A stretch of DNA of 64,000 nucleotides from Thiobacillus sp. (GTDB lineage: Bacteria > Pseudomonadota > Gammaproteobacteria > Burkholderiales > Thiobacillaceae): assembly GCA_030680405.1 (NCBI GenBank), contig JAUXVT010000006.1, positions 1-64,000 on the forward strand. The letters are read 5' to 3'. Shown piece after piece: positions 63,020 to 64,000 of this stretch (position 1 is the first letter of the stretch; each line of letters begins with the position of its first letter). The translations under genes and the position numbers were made by a program. The notes beneath the pieces were generated by a model that ran no database searches, was not told the DNA's origin, and worked only from the letters and a program-made list of their open reading frames with translations.

Positions 63020-63607
63020 TCAGAGCTGTACGCTGTATTGGCTGTAAAGACGCATGACCTTCGGCACATAAGCCTGCGTTTCACGATAGGGCGGAATCTT
63101 TCTGCCATACCTAATCACGGCATTTTCACCGGCATTGTAGGCCGCCAGCGCAAGCTCGGTGTTGTTGTCGAACATGTTCAGCAAGTCACGCAGGTAACGG
63201 GTGCCGCCGCGAATATTCTGTTTGGGGTCGAAGGCGTCTTTAACCGCATAGCGCCTGGCTGTTCCGGGCATGAGCTGCATCAGACCCTGGGCTCCGGTCC
63301 GCGATAGGGCTGCGGGGTTGTAGCCCGATTCGGCGGTGATGACGGCATGAACCAGGGCAACATCGATGCCAGCCTCGCCCGCGGCTTGTTCAATGTGCGG
63401 GGCGAAGGCGGCGACGTTGCCCCTGACTGCCGGCGCGTTCGCGCGATTGTTTTTCCCGGATTCCACCAGCAGGCTGGATATGCGCTGGTAAAGGCTGTTT
63501 CCCGGGGCGTTGGTGTAATGCTCTACGCCATCGGCGTCGGCATAGGCATACACGTCGGCTTGCGCCGGGGCAGCCAGAGCGACCAGGATGATGAAGAAAA
63601 TTCGCGG
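63020..63607 (-). CDS. Lytic transglycosylase (SLT domain) with N-terminal DUF4124-like part
   Basis: It has a signal peptide (PRIFFIILVALAAPAQA-DV). A short domain resembling DUF4124 follows (VYAYADADGVEHYTNAPGN), then the SLT domain with catalytic Glu in AVITAESGYNP and the motifs GAQGLMQLMPGTARRY, NIRGGTRYLRDLL and ALAAYNAGENAVIRYG. It cleaves peptidoglycan glycan strands. The start is uncertain: GTG 63607 gives the cleanest signal peptide, while TTG 63625 would add six residues. Often found with secretion systems, as here. Confidence 0.9.
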   Translation of the reverse strand, partial: PRIFFIILVALAAPAQADVYAYADADGVEHYTNAPGNSLYQRISSLLVESGKNNRANAPAVRGNVAAFAPHIEQAAGEAGIDVALVHAVITAESGYNPAALSRTGAQGLMQLMPGTARRYAVKDAFDPKQNIRGGTRYLRDLLNMFDNNTELALAAYNAGENAVIRYGRKIPPYRETQAYVPKVMRLYSQYSVQL

Positions 63608-63667
63608 CACGGATTCACAAGACAAGAAGTAAACGAGCGCATTTTACCCGACCTGCAAGTTCTACGC

Positions 63668-64000
63668 TTATTGGGTACTCCCGGCAGCGGGTTGGGGCGG
63701 CAGTTCTACCGATTTGAGCATGCGCTCGAGGCCCGTGATGCGCTTGCGGTATTCCTGGGTGATGGCGGCTGCGTCAGGGGTGTCGGCGAGCACGCGCGGG
63801 GTGATGAGGATAATCAGCTCGGTGCGGTTGTCGCCCCAGCTCTGGGTGCCGAACAGGCCGCCGATGAGGGGGATCTTCGCAAGCAGCGGCAAGCCTTCGG
63901 TAGACTTGGTTTTTTCTTCCTTGATCAGGCCGGCGAGGATGATGGTTTCGCCGGATTTGACGGTTACGGTACTTTCAGCGGTACGTTTCTGGATGGTCGG
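63668..64000 (-). CDS. gspD: Type II secretion secretin GspD, C-terminal end (partial)
   Basis: The frame is open to the window edge and ends at 63668, giving 110 residues. It contains the secretin-domain end: TIQKRTAESTVTVKSGETII, LAGLIKEEKTKSTEGLPLLA, KIPLIGGLFGTQSWGDNRTE and LIILITPRVLAD. These match GspD. The C-terminal S-domain part (about 40 residues) ends in PAAGSTQ. It is upstream of the lytic transglycosylase in the same direction. Confidence 0.85.
   Translation of the reverse strand, partial: PTIQKRTAESTVTVKSGETIILAGLIKEEKTKSTEGLPLLAKIPLIGGLFGTQSWGDNRTELIILITPRVLADTPDAAAITQEYRKRITGLERMLKSVELPPQPAAGSTQ

Noticed and set aside
1-64000. CRISPR arrays, insertion sequences, prophage or integrase genes
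   Set aside because: No regularly spaced direct repeats, transposase or integrase motifs were found on either strand.

Overview
The window is a contiguous piece of a high-GC Gram-negative chromosome, most likely a betaproteobacterium of the Thiobacillus/Gallionella type (sulfur or iron oxidisers). This is inferred from the gene content: a Pil-Chp twitching cluster, the hemC-hemD-hemX-hemY order, ThiD-ThiE-HemL neighbours, a DsrS-like protein, DsbD and a type II secretin. I see no rRNA, convincing tRNA, insertion sequence, prophage or CRISPR array.

Layout. (1) 0-11 kb: a conserved hypothetical, then a leftward Pil-Chp chemosensory operon in the order pilG, pilH, pilI, pilJ and a giant ChpA/PilL kinase. 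(2) 11-31 kb: housekeeping genes. These are a secreted protein, rubredoxin, thiD-thiE-hemL-dsrS-like (rightward), dsbD-cutA, fxsA, an SDR protein, a [2Fe-2S] reductase, a DUF302 protein, the haem operon hemC-D-X-Y, a thioredoxin-fold protein, a LuxR-type regulator with a hybrid kinase, and mpl. (3) 30.5-57 kb: a large surface-polysaccharide locus. Its ABC exporter is split: the permease (Wzm-like) is at the left end and the ATPase with a C-terminal cargo-binding domain (Wzt-like) is at the right end. Between them are glycosyltransferases, a HAD-fusion protein, two acyltransferases, a KpsC/GT99-like transferase and an unrecognised membrane-anchored protein. (4) 57-64 kb: a secreted parvulin isomerase, two large secreted proteins, a lipoprotein, a lytic transglycosylase and the end of a GspD secretin.

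The unusual part is the polysaccharide locus. Three of its proteins carry a SEC-C-type zinc motif (C-x-C-x8-C-C) next to TPR repeats and fused to glycosyltransferase modules. Two further proteins are multi-catalytic, one with three and one with four glycosyltransferase modules in a single chain. A 28-residue coiled-coil repeat occurs both in a glycosyltransferase and in the tail of a broken methyltransferase beside it. Two genes in the middle of the locus are decayed (36.2-37.2 kb and 38.6-39.3 kb), so the locus seems to be in evolutionary flux. The most economical model is an ABC-exported, O-acylated, capped glycan made by a few large scaffolded enzymes. The chemistry is inferred from families only.
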